From Allochromatium vinosum DSM 180 (GTDB lineage Bacteria > Pseudomonadota > Gammaproteobacteria > Chromatiales > Chromatiaceae): a stretch of DNA of 64,000 bases. The DNA lies in NCBI RefSeq assembly GCF_000025485.1, contig NC_013851.1:1837154-1901153 (forward strand), written 5' to 3'. The translations under genes were made by a program, and so were the position numbers. Below are positions 1 to 9,201 of this stretch, one piece after another. How positions within the stretch are numbered: position 1 is the stretch's first letter; every line of letters starts with the position of its first letter. The notes under the pieces were generated by a model. That model was not told where the DNA came from and ran no database searches. It saw nothing but the letters and a program-made list of their open reading frames with translations.

Positions 1-677
1 GCGAAACCGCGCCCCTGCTCACCCGCGCGCGCCGCCTCGATGGCCGCGTTGAGCGCCAGCAGGTTGATCTGTTCGGCCACCGAACGCACGTCCTGGGCCA
101 TCTGCCGCATCTGTTCACCAAATCCGGCCAGCCGATCGACCTGGTCGTTCATCGCCGCGTCACGATGCAGAATGGCCTCGAAGTCGGCGATCACCTCGGT
201 CAGCGTCGCCTGACTGTCCTCGAACTGACCGAGGATGGCGCGATCCTCCAGATCGCTGGCGCCCGTGGTCTGGATCACGCGCTCCAGATCCGCGACCAGT
301 TCACTGAACGCGACGACCAGATGGCTGATGCTCTGCTCGGTGAGCTGGCGCGAATGCGCGATATGACGCACAAAGATGGGAAAGAGTTCGATGCCCAGAC
401 GCTCGAAGGCGTGTTCGAGCGCGGCCATCTGTTGGCCCTGATGGTCGAGCCTGGATTGAATCTCGGCACGCGCGGCGGCGATCCGGGCGGCGTGCGATCG
501 AGACTGACGGAAGGCGATCAGGAAAGCGAGCGCGAGCACCAGAGGCGCCAGACCCCAGCCTGCTGGAGACCCCGAACCCAGCCACAGCATCGAGGTAGCA
601 GCGAACAGGCCCAGGGCCAGGACTTCCCAGGACGCGCGGATCCAGTGGGTGAGCGACTGCATCGGCTGGTTTGACAC
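1..677 (-). CDS. Methyl-accepting chemotaxis protein, N-terminal part (runs off the window)
   Basis: About 225 N-terminal residues are visible and the 3' end lies outside the window. Reading starts at a GTG at 677, preceded by an AAGGAGA-type ribosome site at suitable spacing; an in-frame ATG at 662 is the alternative. Two hydrophobic segments (about residues 17-37 and 42-58) are separated by only a few residues, so there is essentially no periplasmic ligand domain. A helical region follows, then the start of the conserved MCP signalling hairpin, with NLLALNAAIEAARAGEQGRG at the window edge. MCPs control the CheA kinase; this one probably senses a cytoplasmic or membrane signal. Family is certain, ligand unknown. 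Confidence 0.9.
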   Translation of the reverse strand, partial: MSNQPMQSLTHWIRASWEVLALGLFAATSMLWLGSGSPAGWGLAPLVLALAFLIAFRQSRSHAARIAAARAEIQSRLDHQGQQMAALEHAFERLGIELFPIFVRHIAHSRQLTEQSISHLVVAFSELVADLERVIQTTGASDLEDRAILGQFEDSQATLTEVIADFEAILHRDAAMNDQVDRLAGFGEQMRQMAQDVRSVAEQINLLALNAAIEAARAGEQGRGF

Positions 678-785
678 CAGTGTCTCCTTGATTTCAGTCA
701 CCGAGTATGGTCGAGGCAACTCCCGTCAAGTATGGGCCGGACTCGAACCGTCTCGGTATGACGGCACTGAACGTCCTGAATGGCT

Positions 786-841
786 GGATCGGTCCGGCAG
801 GCCGAGAGTCTGACTCCCCAAGACGTCGTTCAGACCGATCC
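786..841. repeat. Inverted repeat GGATCGGTC / GACCGATCC
   Basis: Nine-base perfect arms at 786-794 and 833-841 are separated by 38 bases in the gap between the chemoreceptor start and the end of the DUF5610-like gene. The same arms, extended to 11 bases with a 6-base loop, occur at 47385-47412. This could be a weak terminator or an operator; nothing further can be said. Confidence 0.35.
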
Positions 842-875
842 TAAGCGATTTCGACCGTCGCTGCACACTTCAATT

Positions 876-2069
876 TCACGTCAATGAGTCGTCCGGTTTC
901 GCGGGGGTGATGGCATTCAGGATCTGCTCCAGGTTCTGCTCGTAGCGTTTTTGCTGCTCGGTATTGGCCTCCAGGAAGCGGCTGTCCTGCTGGACGAGCC
1001 CGCGCATGATCTCGCTGGCGGCTTGATCCGGCTGGTTCAGGAAGCCGAGCTCCGGACGCTCGAAGCTGTCGCGCAGCTCGCGCATCATGTGACCGAGACG
1101 ACGGCCGGCGTTCTGGACCGACTCGGGCTGTTCCAGACGCTGGGTGCCTTCATACACACGGGCCGCGCTGTAACTCTCGGAGCGGCTCATGGTCAGGTTC
1201 ATGGACGCGAGCTGGGAGGCGTCGAAGCGGACGTCGGGCGCCTGCTCGAAGGCTTTCTGCACGTCACCACCGAAGAAGTCCTTGGCCAGCTTGCCGACGT
1301 CCTGGACCAGCGTCTGGATGGCCTTCAGCTCATCTTCGCTCAGGTCGCCCTTCACGCTGAATCCATAGCCGGTCTGCTCGGACTGGCTGATATCCAGGAC
1401 GGCGGCGCTGTTGCCTTCGCCATCCTGCGAGAAGCCGAAACTTCCCTGAGCCTCGAAATTGCGGCTGAAGCTGATCTCGACCTCGTCGCCGTCACGGGTC
1501 TTGAGCTTCAGGCTGAAGTCTTCGGCGTTCTGATAGCGCTCGGCGACCGCCACGCCGGAGGTTGTGTTCGGCGCCCTGGTCGCTTCGGTCTCGGTTCCGG
1601 TCTTGGCCTGGGTCGGCGACAGCTTGGCCAGTCCTTCGAGGGTCAGCTTCTCGGTCGCCCCCACCTGCTCGGCGACATTGCCTTCGAGCACCTTGAGATT
1701 GGAGAGGATGTCCTTGGCTTCCTTGAATCCCTGCTCGGCTCCCTTGACGGCGCTCTCGTAGAGCGCCTGGATCTCCTCCTCGGACTTGCCGCGTGCACGG
1801 GCGTTCTCCAGCCCCATGGCGACGAAGTCCGTGATACGGCCGGCGACCTTTTCCGGGGTGTATTCGTTGGGGTCGAGCGTTTTCAGCCCGGACACATCCA
1901 TGCCCGGAATCTCGCGGGCAATGGCGCCGAGCGCCTTCTCCTGAAGGCTGGAGAGCGCCCCGGCCGGCTCGCGCAGGGAGGGTGAACCGGCCGGGGCGCC
2001 GACCTGAGTATGGGATCTGAGGGTCAGGCTGTTGGAGACGAGTGACGAGAACTGGGCTTGAATGCTCAT
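876..2069 (-). CDS. DUF5610-like protein of unknown function, 397 aa
   Basis: The start is placed at the ATG at 2069 (MSIQAQFSSLVSNSL), which has GGAG upstream; an in-frame ATG 33 bases earlier has less support. The protein is soluble, acidic and has no signal peptide. A Ser/Thr-rich N-terminus is followed by a helical segment (LNPNEYTPEKVA-type residues around 60-130) that I recall as the DUF5610 pattern of gammaproteobacteria. The middle third has alternating polar strands (KLKTRDGDEVEISFSR). The far C-terminus is helical and rich in Glu and Gln. It stands alone between rsmA and the chemoreceptor. Function is unknown and the DUF assignment is from memory. Confidence 0.7.
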   Translation of the reverse strand: MSIQAQFSSLVSNSLTLRSHTQVGAPAGSPSLREPAGALSSLQEKALGAIAREIPGMDVSGLKTLDPNEYTPEKVAGRITDFVAMGLENARARGKSEEEIQALYESAVKGAEQGFKEAKDILSNLKVLEGNVAEQVGATEKLTLEGLAKLSPTQAKTGTETEATRAPNTTSGVAVAERYQNAEDFSLKLKTRDGDEVEISFSRNFEAQGSFGFSQDGEGNSAAVLDISQSEQTGYGFSVKGDLSEDELKAIQTLVQDVGKLAKDFFGGDVQKAFEQAPDVRFDASQLASMNLTMSRSESYSAARVYEGTQRLEQPESVQNAGRRLGHMMRELRDSFERPELGFLNQPDQAASEIMRGLVQQDSRFLEANTEQQKRYEQNLEQILNAITPAKPDDSLT

Positions 2070-2138
2070 GGGGGGCGGCTCCTGCGCACGGTGGGCATAC
2101 ACCCCTTAACGGCTGACGAACGGTCGGCTTGAGTCCGC

Positions 2139-2942
2139 TCAGTCAGCGGTCGCCGAAGCAGCCAGATTCGCCAGCCGCGTATAGCTGGCCACGTCCAGCT
2201 CCTCGGCACGGCGCTTCGGGTCGATGCCGGCGGCTTCGATGATGTCCAAATCGACGACTCCGGACAAGCTGTTGCGCAGGGTCTTGCGCCGCTGACCGAA
2301 GGCGGCGGCGACGATCCGTCCATGGAGCCGGGGATCGTCGATGGGGTGCGGGAGCGGTCGCAGCGGACGCAGACGCAGAAAGGCCGACTCGACCTTCGGC
2401 GCGGGCTTGAAGGCGCCGGGACCGATGCGAAACAGGCTCGCGGCCGCGCAGCGGCTCTGGATCATGACCGAGAGCCGTCCATAGGTCTTGTCGCCCGGCT
2501 CAGCGGCGATGCGTTCGACGACCTCCTTTTGCAGCATCAGGTGCATGTCCTGGAGCGCGTCGAGCTGGTCGAGGAAATGAAACAGCAACGGGGTCGAGAT
2601 GTTGTAGGGCAGATTGCCGACGAGCCGCAGCGTGCCCTCGGAATCCGCGAGCGTGCGCAGATCGAAGTCGAGCGCGTCGGCGTTGTGGATGCGCAATTCG
2701 CCCAGACCGCCCAGCCGTTGACGGAGCGGTTCGATCAGATCGCGGTCGAGTTCGATGACGTCGAGCGCACCGGCCCGGGTCAGCAGACCCTGGGTGATGG
2801 CGCCCTGCCCTGGCCCGATCTCGACCAGACGCTCGCCCGGTCGTGCGTCGATGGCGGCGTGGATGCGGTCGATCACCAGGGGATCGTGGAGAAAGTTCTG
2901 GCCGAAGCGTTTGCGTGCGCGATGTTCCATGGTGTCGGTCAA
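2139..2942 (-). CDS. rsmA: 16S rRNA (adenine1518-N6/adenine1519-N6)-dimethyltransferase RsmA (KsgA)
   Basis: This 267-aa protein has the typical family length. It dimethylates two adjacent adenines in the 3' terminal helix of 16S rRNA late in 30S assembly, using S-adenosylmethionine. The N-terminal RKRFGQNFLHD, the SAM-binding VEIGPGQGAITQGLL and the catalytic NLPYNIS motif are all present. The ATG at 2942 overlaps the stop of the upstream DUF2934 gene by four bases (ATGA), so the two are translationally coupled; a second Met four residues in is possible. It is unrelated in function to the flanking DUF5610-like gene. Confidence 0.97.
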   Translation of the reverse strand: MTDTMEHRARKRFGQNFLHDPLVIDRIHAAIDARPGERLVEIGPGQGAITQGLLTRAGALDVIELDRDLIEPLRQRLGGLGELRIHNADALDFDLRTLADSEGTLRLVGNLPYNISTPLLFHFLDQLDALQDMHLMLQKEVVERIAAEPGDKTYGRLSVMIQSRCAAASLFRIGPGAFKPAPKVESAFLRLRPLRPLPHPIDDPRLHGRIVAAAFGQRRKTLRNSLSGVVDLDIIEAAGIDPKRRAEELDVASYTRLANLAASATAD

Positions 2943-3229
2943 GGCTGGACGGTCTCGGAAGGGGTATCGAATGTTGTTGGAACCGCGCGCCCGCCGGCGG
3001 TCTCCTGGAGCACCAGGGCGTTGCGGATGAGCCGGGCGCGTGTCTCGTCATCCGTGCGGCCCGTCAGGCAACGGCTGGCGATCATGGCGTCGATCGCCTG
3101 TTCGGCCAGCCGCCAGTCGGCTTCGGCCTGGCCGGGCGCGAAGCCGCGCCGCTCAGCCAGATAATAGGCGGCGACCGCGATCATCGTGTGACGCTGGCTG
3201 TCGGTGGGACGATCCGCACACTCGGACAT
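2939..3229 (-). CDS. DUF2934 domain protein, 96 aa
   Basis: The start is set at ATG 3229 (MSECADRPTDSQ), seven bases after the stop of the upstream rhodanese gene; a longer reading to 3286 would overlap that gene. The core IAVAAYYLAERRGFAPGQ followed by a DWRLAEQAID helix matches what I remember of DUF2934, a short helical domain found in many proteobacteria without assigned function. The C-terminal half is helical and positively charged, and may bind nucleic acid (inference). It is arranged as rhodanese, DUF2934, rsmA on one strand with minimal gaps. Confidence 0.75.
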   Translation of the reverse strand: MSECADRPTDSQRHTMIAVAAYYLAERRGFAPGQAEADWRLAEQAIDAMIASRCLTGRTDDETRARLIRNALVLQETAGGRAVPTTFDTPSETVQP

Positions 3230-3236
3230 GCGGTCA

Positions 3237-3701
3237 TCAGACCGGGCGGCGCTGTTCGGGGCGCAGGCGTGGGGTGAAATAGACATCGGCCTCGTCGAGG
3301 TCGACCGGACGGCCTTCGGCGTCGACGAGCGGCTGCTCGTAGTCTTTCCAGCCGCGCAGTCCGGTCTTGAGTGAAACGACGCTGGTGTAACCCAGGACGT
3401 TCATCGAGTGAGCCGCCAGCACACTGCGATAGCCCGAGCGGCAGACGACCACGATCTCGCGCTCGCGCGCCTGGACCAGTTCGGGCACGGTTTCCTCATA
3501 ATCCCATTCACACGCCGACTCCAAAATGCCGCGCGGGACATTGATCGAACCCTCGATGTGCATGGCCGCAAACTCATCGGGTTCGCGCACGTCGACGACC
3601 AGCAGGTCCGGGTTGGCCTGGAGACGTTCCTCCAGATCCCAGGGCATGAGTTCGTGCACTTCGGTCAGGCAATGTTTGATGAGTTCCAGGAAGTTCTTCA
3701 C
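3237..3701 (-). CDS. Single-domain rhodanese-like sulfurtransferase, 154 aa
   Basis: The start is taken as the GTG at 3701 (residues begin VKNFLELIKHCL), because extending to 3911 would run into fliW and has no conserved sequence. After a helical N-terminal stretch of about 35 residues comes a rhodanese domain with LLVVDVREPDEFAAMHIEGS and the active-site loop VVCRSGYRS, whose Cys is the persulfide carrier. The protein has no signal peptide and should be cytoplasmic. Rhodaneses pass sulfane sulfur between thiols or to thiosulfate or cyanide; the actual donor and acceptor are unknown. It probably heads a unit with the DUF2934 gene and rsmA. Confidence 0.85.
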   Translation of the reverse strand: MKNFLELIKHCLTEVHELMPWDLEERLQANPDLLVVDVREPDEFAAMHIEGSINVPRGILESACEWDYEETVPELVQAREREIVVVCRSGYRSVLAAHSMNVLGYTSVVSLKTGLRGWKDYEQPLVDAEGRPVDLDEADVYFTPRLRPEQRRPV

Positions 3702-3840
3702 GGTCTGTCGCGCTCCGCTATGGCGTTGGAGACACCGAGCGCTCGTGCCGGGGTGCTCGGTGTCGAGTGAGCGCGGAGCATAGCCCGAGCGGCCGAGTGC
3801 GACATTCGAAATCCTCAACCCTGGGCCGACTCGGACGGAT

Positions 3841-4266
3841 TCAGTTCGAGATGCTGAGTTCGACGCGCGGACTGTCGATGATCTTCTGCATTCCCAGACC
3901 CTTGACGACATTGATGAGGATGGGACCGCCGATATTGGCGTTCAGCCCCGGCATGCCGCTGCTTGCGGTCTCGTCTTTCCAGAGCATGAGCAGCACCAGA
4001 ACCTGCTCGGGATCCTCGGCCTGGAGCAGGGACTGTTCCGTATCATCGAGTTCGAGCACATAATTGAGCGCATAGAGTCTCGGATCGACCAGCGTGAACT
4101 CGATCTCCGCGTCGTCCTCGGCGCGCAGTCGGTAGACGCGCCCGGAATCCGTGTCCGAATACGTCAGACGGTAGCGCTGAAGATGCTCGAATCCTGGAAT
4201 GCCGGCGGGAAAGGCGATGGTGGCGGGGACATCCGGCTCGGAGGCCATGGTGGTCTGCTGGTTCAT
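3841..4266 (-). CDS. fliW: Flagellar assembly factor FliW, 141 aa
   Basis: FliW binds flagellin and, where CsrA is present, CsrA, tying flagellin synthesis to secretion. The family signature FPAGIPGFEHLQRYRL lies near residues 19-34. Length agrees with the family. A GAGGAA ribosome site sits about ten bases before the ATG at 4266. The gene stands alone; no csrA or fliC accompanies it here, which is unusual because fliW and csrA are often neighbours. Together with the chemoreceptor at the left edge it indicates a flagellated, motile cell. Confidence 0.93.
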   Translation of the reverse strand: MNQQTTMASEPDVPATIAFPAGIPGFEHLQRYRLTYSDTDSGRVYRLRAEDDAEIEFTLVDPRLYALNYVLELDDTEQSLLQAEDPEQVLVLLMLWKDETASSGMPGLNANIGGPILINVVKGLGMQKIIDSPRVELSISN

Positions 4267-4432
4267 GGTCCTATGTTCCTCGTTTCATGCGCGCTGTTTG
4301 AAAGAGATGGAATTTCGCTGGAGACATTACCGAACGCCGGGACTGGCCGCGTTCTCGTTAAAGGATACACGAGCCTGACGCAGCCGGAGATTCCGGCGCC
4401 GATCCTAACCCAGATTCACGGCCCTTGCGATC

Positions 4433-5005
4433 ATGCGATACCGGATACGGACGGCCCTGGCCGTCAGTCTGCTCGTTTACTTCACCCCAGCCCAGCTCCA
4501 GGCGCAGGAGGACACGCCGATCCTGCCCGCGACCGATGCCTGTCTGAAGGGCGAAACCGAAACCACACCCTCGGCCGAATTCAGTCTGCTGGAGAACGGG
4601 GCCGTGGTCCGGCACCAGCGCACGACGCTCGAATGGCAGCGCTGCGCACTCGGTCAGCGCTGGGACGCCGAATCCAACGGCTGTGTCGGGCGTCCCGCCA
4701 GCCATCCCTGGACCAAGGCCATGCAGTTGGCGGGCAAGGCCGGGGGCGACTGGAGACTGCCGACCGGCGAGGAACTCCTGACCATTGTCGAAAAATGTCA
4801 CGACAGCCCCGCGATCAATCCGCAGGTGTTTCCGAACACCCCTTCGGGGCTGTACTGGTCGTCCTCGGTCGACACGGGCGGACTGGAGCGCGCCTGGTCG
4901 GTGAGTTTTTTCAGCGGCCAATACTTCCGGGCCGGCAAGTCGCAGAACGGGCGCGTGCGCCTGGTGCGCGGCACCCTGGGGCCACCGGGCGGCGCCGCGC
5001 CCTAG
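4433..5005 (+). CDS. Exported DUF1566 (Lcl-like) domain protein, 190 aa
   Basis: A signal peptide of about 25 residues (basic start, hydrophobic core, AQA-type cleavage before EDTP) directs export. The mature part holds one DUF1566 unit: VVRHQRTTLEWQRCALGQRW, a lysine- and glycine-rich stretch, GGDWRLPTGEELLTIV, then GLYWSSSVDTGG and a C-terminal RLVRG. Two Cys pairs may form disulfides. DUF1566 proteins are surface or periplasmic and often described as carbohydrate or adhesion related, without proven function. It converges tail to tail with the next gene, 7 bases apart. The ribosome site is weak. Confidence 0.8.
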   Translation: MRYRIRTALAVSLLVYFTPAQLQAQEDTPILPATDACLKGETETTPSAEFSLLENGAVVRHQRTTLEWQRCALGQRWDAESNGCVGRPASHPWTKAMQLAGKAGGDWRLPTGEELLTIVEKCHDSPAINPQVFPNTPSGLYWSSSVDTGGLERAWSVSFFSGQYFRAGKSQNGRVRLVRGTLGPPGGAAP

Positions 5006-5012
5006 ACCTCCG

Positions 5013-5348
5013 TCACCAGGGCCGGTATTCCAGACCTGGAATGGACTCGCGCTCGAAGACATCCGGCAGCGTCAGGATGCATTCTTTGAGCGCATCGAGT
5101 TCCATATAGCGTCCATAGGACGCCTTGGCGGCATCGACCGGCAGTTCCACCCAATAGCGGTGCTGGGACGGCTCATAGAGAATCTGCAGGATGGTCTCCT
5201 GCGTATCGATGAGACCGAGATAGTCGTCTTCGGTCTGAAGGCGCGGCAGGAGCTGCTCGCAGATGGCCTTGGCGCTCATCTCCACGGCACTGGCCGAGGA
5301 GATGGCTTCACCGGACCGATCGAAGAGATAGAAGACGCGATAGTGCAT
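5013..5348 (-). CDS. Hypothetical protein, 111 aa
   Basis: I do not recognise a family. The likely start is the ATG at 5348 (MHYRVFYLFDRSGEAISSAS); the upstream extension looks non-coding. The sequence is acidic and soluble, with an opening beta strand, a helix (AVEMSAKAICEQLL), a strand containing LGLIDTQETILQILYE, and a closing tyrosine- and proline-rich tail. There is no signal peptide or membrane segment. It converges with the DUF1566 gene and is divergent from the large membrane protein gene. Confidence 0.6.
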   Translation of the reverse strand: MHYRVFYLFDRSGEAISSASAVEMSAKAICEQLLPRLQTEDDYLGLIDTQETILQILYEPSQHRYWVELPVDAAKASYGRYMELDALKECILTLPDVFERESIPGLEYRPW

Positions 5349-5601
5349 AGTGGGCGGGCTCGCTATCCAAGGGAGGCCATGAATGCAATGAGACCCATCC
5401 GGAGTCCGACTCGCGCATGCTATGATGACGCGCAGCGCCACTGGAATCCGGGACGGATCCGTTCAAAACGATTGATTATACCCCCGATTCCCTGTCCGAA
5501 CAGCGCTTTGGCGCTATCGCTCACTCCATCGTCCGGCTGGCGCGACATCCGATTGCTCGTTGACTCCAAGATCCGACGCCTTTCCTAGAGTGCCTGGAGC
5601 C

Positions 5602-8600
5602 ATGTCCCGTCCGCCGCCGACAACCGCCGAGTCCGCCGCGAAGGAATTTCGTGCGAGCGTCTTCAAGCCGGCCGAAGGCATCTTTCTGTTTCATCCGCGT
5701 GCACTCGAGCGCCTGGTCGCCGAGCATCTCGAACCCTTTGGCTGCACGGGTTCCATTCCCAGCCTCGGCTATCACGTCATGTCGCGCGAGGATTTCCTGA
5801 GCGCGCTGGAATACGAGAATCCCGAGGCCCTGGTGGTCATTGAGGGACTCACTCTGCCTGAGTACGTGATCCTGCTGCCGATCCCGCTGGAGCTGCACCT
5901 GGAGCACGAGGATTTCATCGGCCTGCTGCGCGAGTATTGGGCACGTCGCTTCGAGGGCGAGATCGCGCGCGCCTGGCAGATGGCGCGTGATCGCGATCGC
6001 GACAGCATACGCTTCGGCGCGGCGCAATTGCGGGCGCTGATCGGCGAGATCGCCCTGGACGAGGTACGCGACGTCCTCACGCGCGATGGTGTGCTGCCAG
6101 CGGGGCTGGATGACACCTGGGTCTGCCGGGCCTTCGTCGCGCTGGTCATGCGGCTGCGTTATTTCAGTCCGGGTGCGCGCGGTCATTTCTTTCCGGCCAT
6201 CCACGACTGGCGCGCGCTCGATGCCTGGATCCGCGACAGCGGTCTGGATCTGCCGCCGCCGAGCCTGGATGGACCGCTCCCGGCACTGCTCGAAGCCTCC
6301 TGTCCGGACCCACGCTGCGGACATCCGACCCGACTGCCGTTGCTGCCGTCCGGATTTCCCTATGGCAAATCGGACGCGGATCTGGAGATCCACCGCTCGA
6401 CGCGGGCGCGTTCGGCCAAGCCGGATTCACCCGCGCTCGAGCCTGAGCCGGCCGTGGATGGGGGGGCGCTGCTCCAGCCTGGATTCCAGCCCCAGGGAAC
6501 GTTCATGGACCGGTGCGTGGCGGCATTCCATCCGGCGCCGCGACCCGGCCGACACGATTGGCTGGCGCGCCTTCAGGATCTGGCGCTGACACTGATCGCG
6601 ATCGTCCTGGACCCACTGCTTGCGCTGTCGAACCGATTCCGGCCCCGTGATGCGTCGGGTCCGGCACGCGGTCTGCGCCTAGCGCTCTCTCTGCCGCTGT
6701 TCACCCTGGCCATCCGGCGCGCCCGGCACGCCGATCGAGCCGAGCACTACGCCGCCGCCATCGCGCATCTGGCCGTGGCGCGGCGGCGTTTCCTGTCCAT
6801 GGGGGTCGTCGGCGCGGCCGAAGCGAGCCGGGTGCTGTGGCTCATCGACCAGCGCCGTCGCGGCGCCGAGGAATCGCTGACCAACCGGCTGGCGTTGCAG
6901 TGGAAGCTCAATCCCGGCATGAGTCGCGATCTGAAGGCGCTGATCCAGCGGCTCGGTGACGCGATCCTTGATCGCGAGCCGGTCGCGCTCGATCTGTTCC
7001 GGGATTTGGAGCGCGTGCTGATCGAGAGTCGCGCCACCTACTATCAGCTCAACCTCATCGCTTGGCTGCGCGCGCGCGGGCGTGTTCCGGCACGCCAGAT
7101 CCTGCCCTTTCAGGCCGATCTCAAGGCGCTGCGCCTGCTAGACACCGTCCAGAATCGACTGGAACGGCTCGGTTGGCCCACCGATGAGGCGGAGCGCTTC
7201 AACCGCCCGTTGAGCGCACTCTCCGGGCGCATCACCGAGCACCTGGAACACCAGCTCAAGCCGCACCTCAAGTGCGCCCTGGAAGAGGCCGGGTTCACCC
7301 CTCGCACCCACCGCGAGGAAGTCGCCTTCAACAAGCTGCTGCGTGAGCTGCTGGACGTCATCGAGCACCGGCGTCATCTCAAGTTCACCGACGTGCGCGA
7401 CATCGTGGCGCGCAATCTGCTGCGTCTGCCCGATCTCACGCTCGACGAATGGCGCTCCGGCGACCGGCTGGCGCAGTTCGATCGCTGTGCCGAACGCGCC
7501 CTGCCCGGTCTCTATCGCCCCGGCGAGATCTATATCAAGGGACTGCAACGACTCGGTGCACCACTCTTCGGCACCCCCCAGGGCCGGCTGGCGCTACGCC
7601 ATCTGATCCTGCCGGTCGGACTGGCCTTTCTCGGTCTCAAAACGCTCGATGTCCTCATCGGCATCCTGCCGACCCTGGAGGCGACCTTCAATCTGACCAG
7701 CCTCTGGCTGATCCTGGGACTCGGACTCCTGATCAATGCACTGGCCTACACCCGGGCCGGACGCATCGGCGTGCGGGTCTGTTGGCGCGTGGTCTGGTGG
7801 ACGCTGCGACTGCTGCTGTTCGATGGTCTCAGACGGTTTCTGCGCTGGCCCCCGGTCAAGCGCATCCTGGAGACCGAACTGGTGCGGGGACTGGACCGCA
7901 ATCTGCTCCGCCCCTTCCTGAGCGGAACGCTCCTGATGCTGCCGGTCATCGGGCTGGCCAGTCTCATCGAGGGCGGCCTGATCGACCTGAACCTCTCACT
8001 GGCTGCGCTGACGCTGATGCTGGGCGTGCTCATCCGCAATACACCCGGCGGACGGCGTCTGTTCGACGACCTCGTCAGTGCCGGCGGTCAGTTTCTGCGC
8101 CGAATCAACCAGACCCTGGTGATCGGGCTGATCCAGGAGCTGATGCTGTTCTTCAAGGAGGTCACGCGGCGCTTCCAGCAGGGGCTGCACCGGATCGAGG
8201 AGCGTCTGAGCCATCATCTCGGGGAGTCCTGGATGGCGCTGGCGCTCAAGGCGCTGCTGGTACCGGTGTGGCGCGTGCTGGAATGGCTGATCCAGTTCTA
8301 TGTCACGGTCCTGGTGGAACCGCAGATCAATCCGATCAAGCATTTTCCGCTCGTCACCATCGCTCACAAGCTGATGCTGCCCTTCCTGCCGCTGATCACC
8401 TCGATCATGGTCGAGATGCTGGCTCCGGTCCTGCCGAAATGGATCGCCATTCCCTTCGTCACACTCACCGTGCTGCTGCTGCCGGGGCTGGCGGGGTTTC
8501 TGGTCTGGGAGCTGAAGGAGAACTGGAAGATCTATGCCGCCAATCATTCGCGCACGACCAACGGGGTGGACGTCAAGCCGGGGCTCTATGCGGTGCGGCG

Positions 8601-9150
8601 CGAGCATCTGGCGCTGGCGCCGATCGAGCCGGCCATCATCGGCGGGCATGGCGAGACGCTGCGCGGCTTTCTGCGGCGCGGCTTCCATAGCGGGACATTG
8701 CCCAAGTCCTTCGATCGTCTGCGGCGTGTGATGCGCCGGCAGATTCACAACGCGATCGAAGCGCCGCAGCGGCTGCGTGAGACTCAGCGTCACCTGACCG
8801 AGATCGAGCGCACCCTCGGGGTCTTCTGTGATCGCGAACTGGCCTATGCGCTGCGTCGCCGTTGCCAGGATCCGAACTGCGTTCTGATGAGCGTCTGGAC
8901 ACGGCGTCCGCGTCTGGCGACCACCTCGTTCGAGCTGACCCTGGATCTGCGGCTGAAACCGCCGCATGAGCGGGCGCGGATCGAGTTGCGGCTGTGTCTC
9001 TGTCTGCGCGAGCCGGATCTGCGCCTGAGCGTCGTCATGCTGGGTGATCGCGAGGCTTTGGGCGTGACCTGCCGCGAGCGGATCCGCGAGGACATTCGCG
9101 TGTTCGGCGCGCGGGCGGGCGCAACGGAGATCGGCATCGACCTGGGCTGA
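5602..9150 (+). CDS. Very large unrecognised membrane protein, 1182 aa
   Basis: Start chosen at ATG 5602 (MSRPPPTTAESAAK) with GGAG just upstream; in-frame TTG 5560 and GTG 5590 are possible. Residues 1-650 look soluble and mostly helical, rich in Arg and Leu. About residues 650-760 hold three or four hydrophobic segments, 770-810 two more, and 880-970 another cluster including PLITSIMVEMLAPVLPKW. The last 200 residues are again soluble and basic. Two CxDPxC motifs occur, at C234-C239 and C1088-C1093, and might bind metal (inference). I know no family for it. It is a single gene, flanked by a promoterless-looking gap upstream and a terminator downstream. Confidence 0.8.
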   Translation: MSRPPPTTAESAAKEFRASVFKPAEGIFLFHPRALERLVAEHLEPFGCTGSIPSLGYHVMSREDFLSALEYENPEALVVIEGLTLPEYVILLPIPLELHLEHEDFIGLLREYWARRFEGEIARAWQMARDRDRDSIRFGAAQLRALIGEIALDEVRDVLTRDGVLPAGLDDTWVCRAFVALVMRLRYFSPGARGHFFPAIHDWRALDAWIRDSGLDLPPPSLDGPLPALLEASCPDPRCGHPTRLPLLPSGFPYGKSDADLEIHRSTRARSAKPDSPALEPEPAVDGGALLQPGFQPQGTFMDRCVAAFHPAPRPGRHDWLARLQDLALTLIAIVLDPLLALSNRFRPRDASGPARGLRLALSLPLFTLAIRRARHADRAEHYAAAIAHLAVARRRFLSMGVVGAAEASRVLWLIDQRRRGAEESLTNRLALQWKLNPGMSRDLKALIQRLGDAILDREPVALDLFRDLERVLIESRATYYQLNLIAWLRARGRVPARQILPFQADLKALRLLDTVQNRLERLGWPTDEAERFNRPLSALSGRITEHLEHQLKPHLKCALEEAGFTPRTHREEVAFNKLLRELLDVIEHRRHLKFTDVRDIVARNLLRLPDLTLDEWRSGDRLAQFDRCAERALPGLYRPGEIYIKGLQRLGAPLFGTPQGRLALRHLILPVGLAFLGLKTLDVLIGILPTLEATFNLTSLWLILGLGLLINALAYTRAGRIGVRVCWRVVWWTLRLLLFDGLRRFLRWPPVKRILETELVRGLDRNLLRPFLSGTLLMLPVIGLASLIEGGLIDLNLSLAALTLMLGVLIRNTPGGRRLFDDLVSAGGQFLRRINQTLVIGLIQELMLFFKEVTRRFQQGLHRIEERLSHHLGESWMALALKALLVPVWRVLEWLIQFYVTVLVEPQINPIKHFPLVTIAHKLMLPFLPLITSIMVEMLAPVLPKWIAIPFVTLTVLLLPGLAGFLVWELKENWKIYAANHSRTTNGVDVKPGLYAVRREHLALAPIEPAIIGGHGETLRGFLRRGFHSGTLPKSFDRLRRVMRRQIHNAIEAPQRLRETQRHLTEIERTLGVFCDRELAYALRRRCQDPNCVLMSVWTRRPRLATTSFELTLDLRLKPPHERARIELRLCLCLREPDLRLSVVMLGDREALGVTCRERIREDIRVFGARAGATEIGIDLG

Positions 9151-9201
9151 TCAGGGTTGACGCCATAGCGCCAGCCGATATGCGGCATGCAAGGCCGCAA
9201 A

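Noticed and set aside
951-1985. Open frame antisense to the DUF5610-like gene
   Set aside because: It is low-complexity and lacks a ribosome site; the minus-strand reading has better composition and a proper start.
3702-3911. N-terminal extension of the rhodanese
   Set aside because: It overlaps fliW and looks unlike any rhodanese; the GTG at 3701 gives a normal-sized protein.
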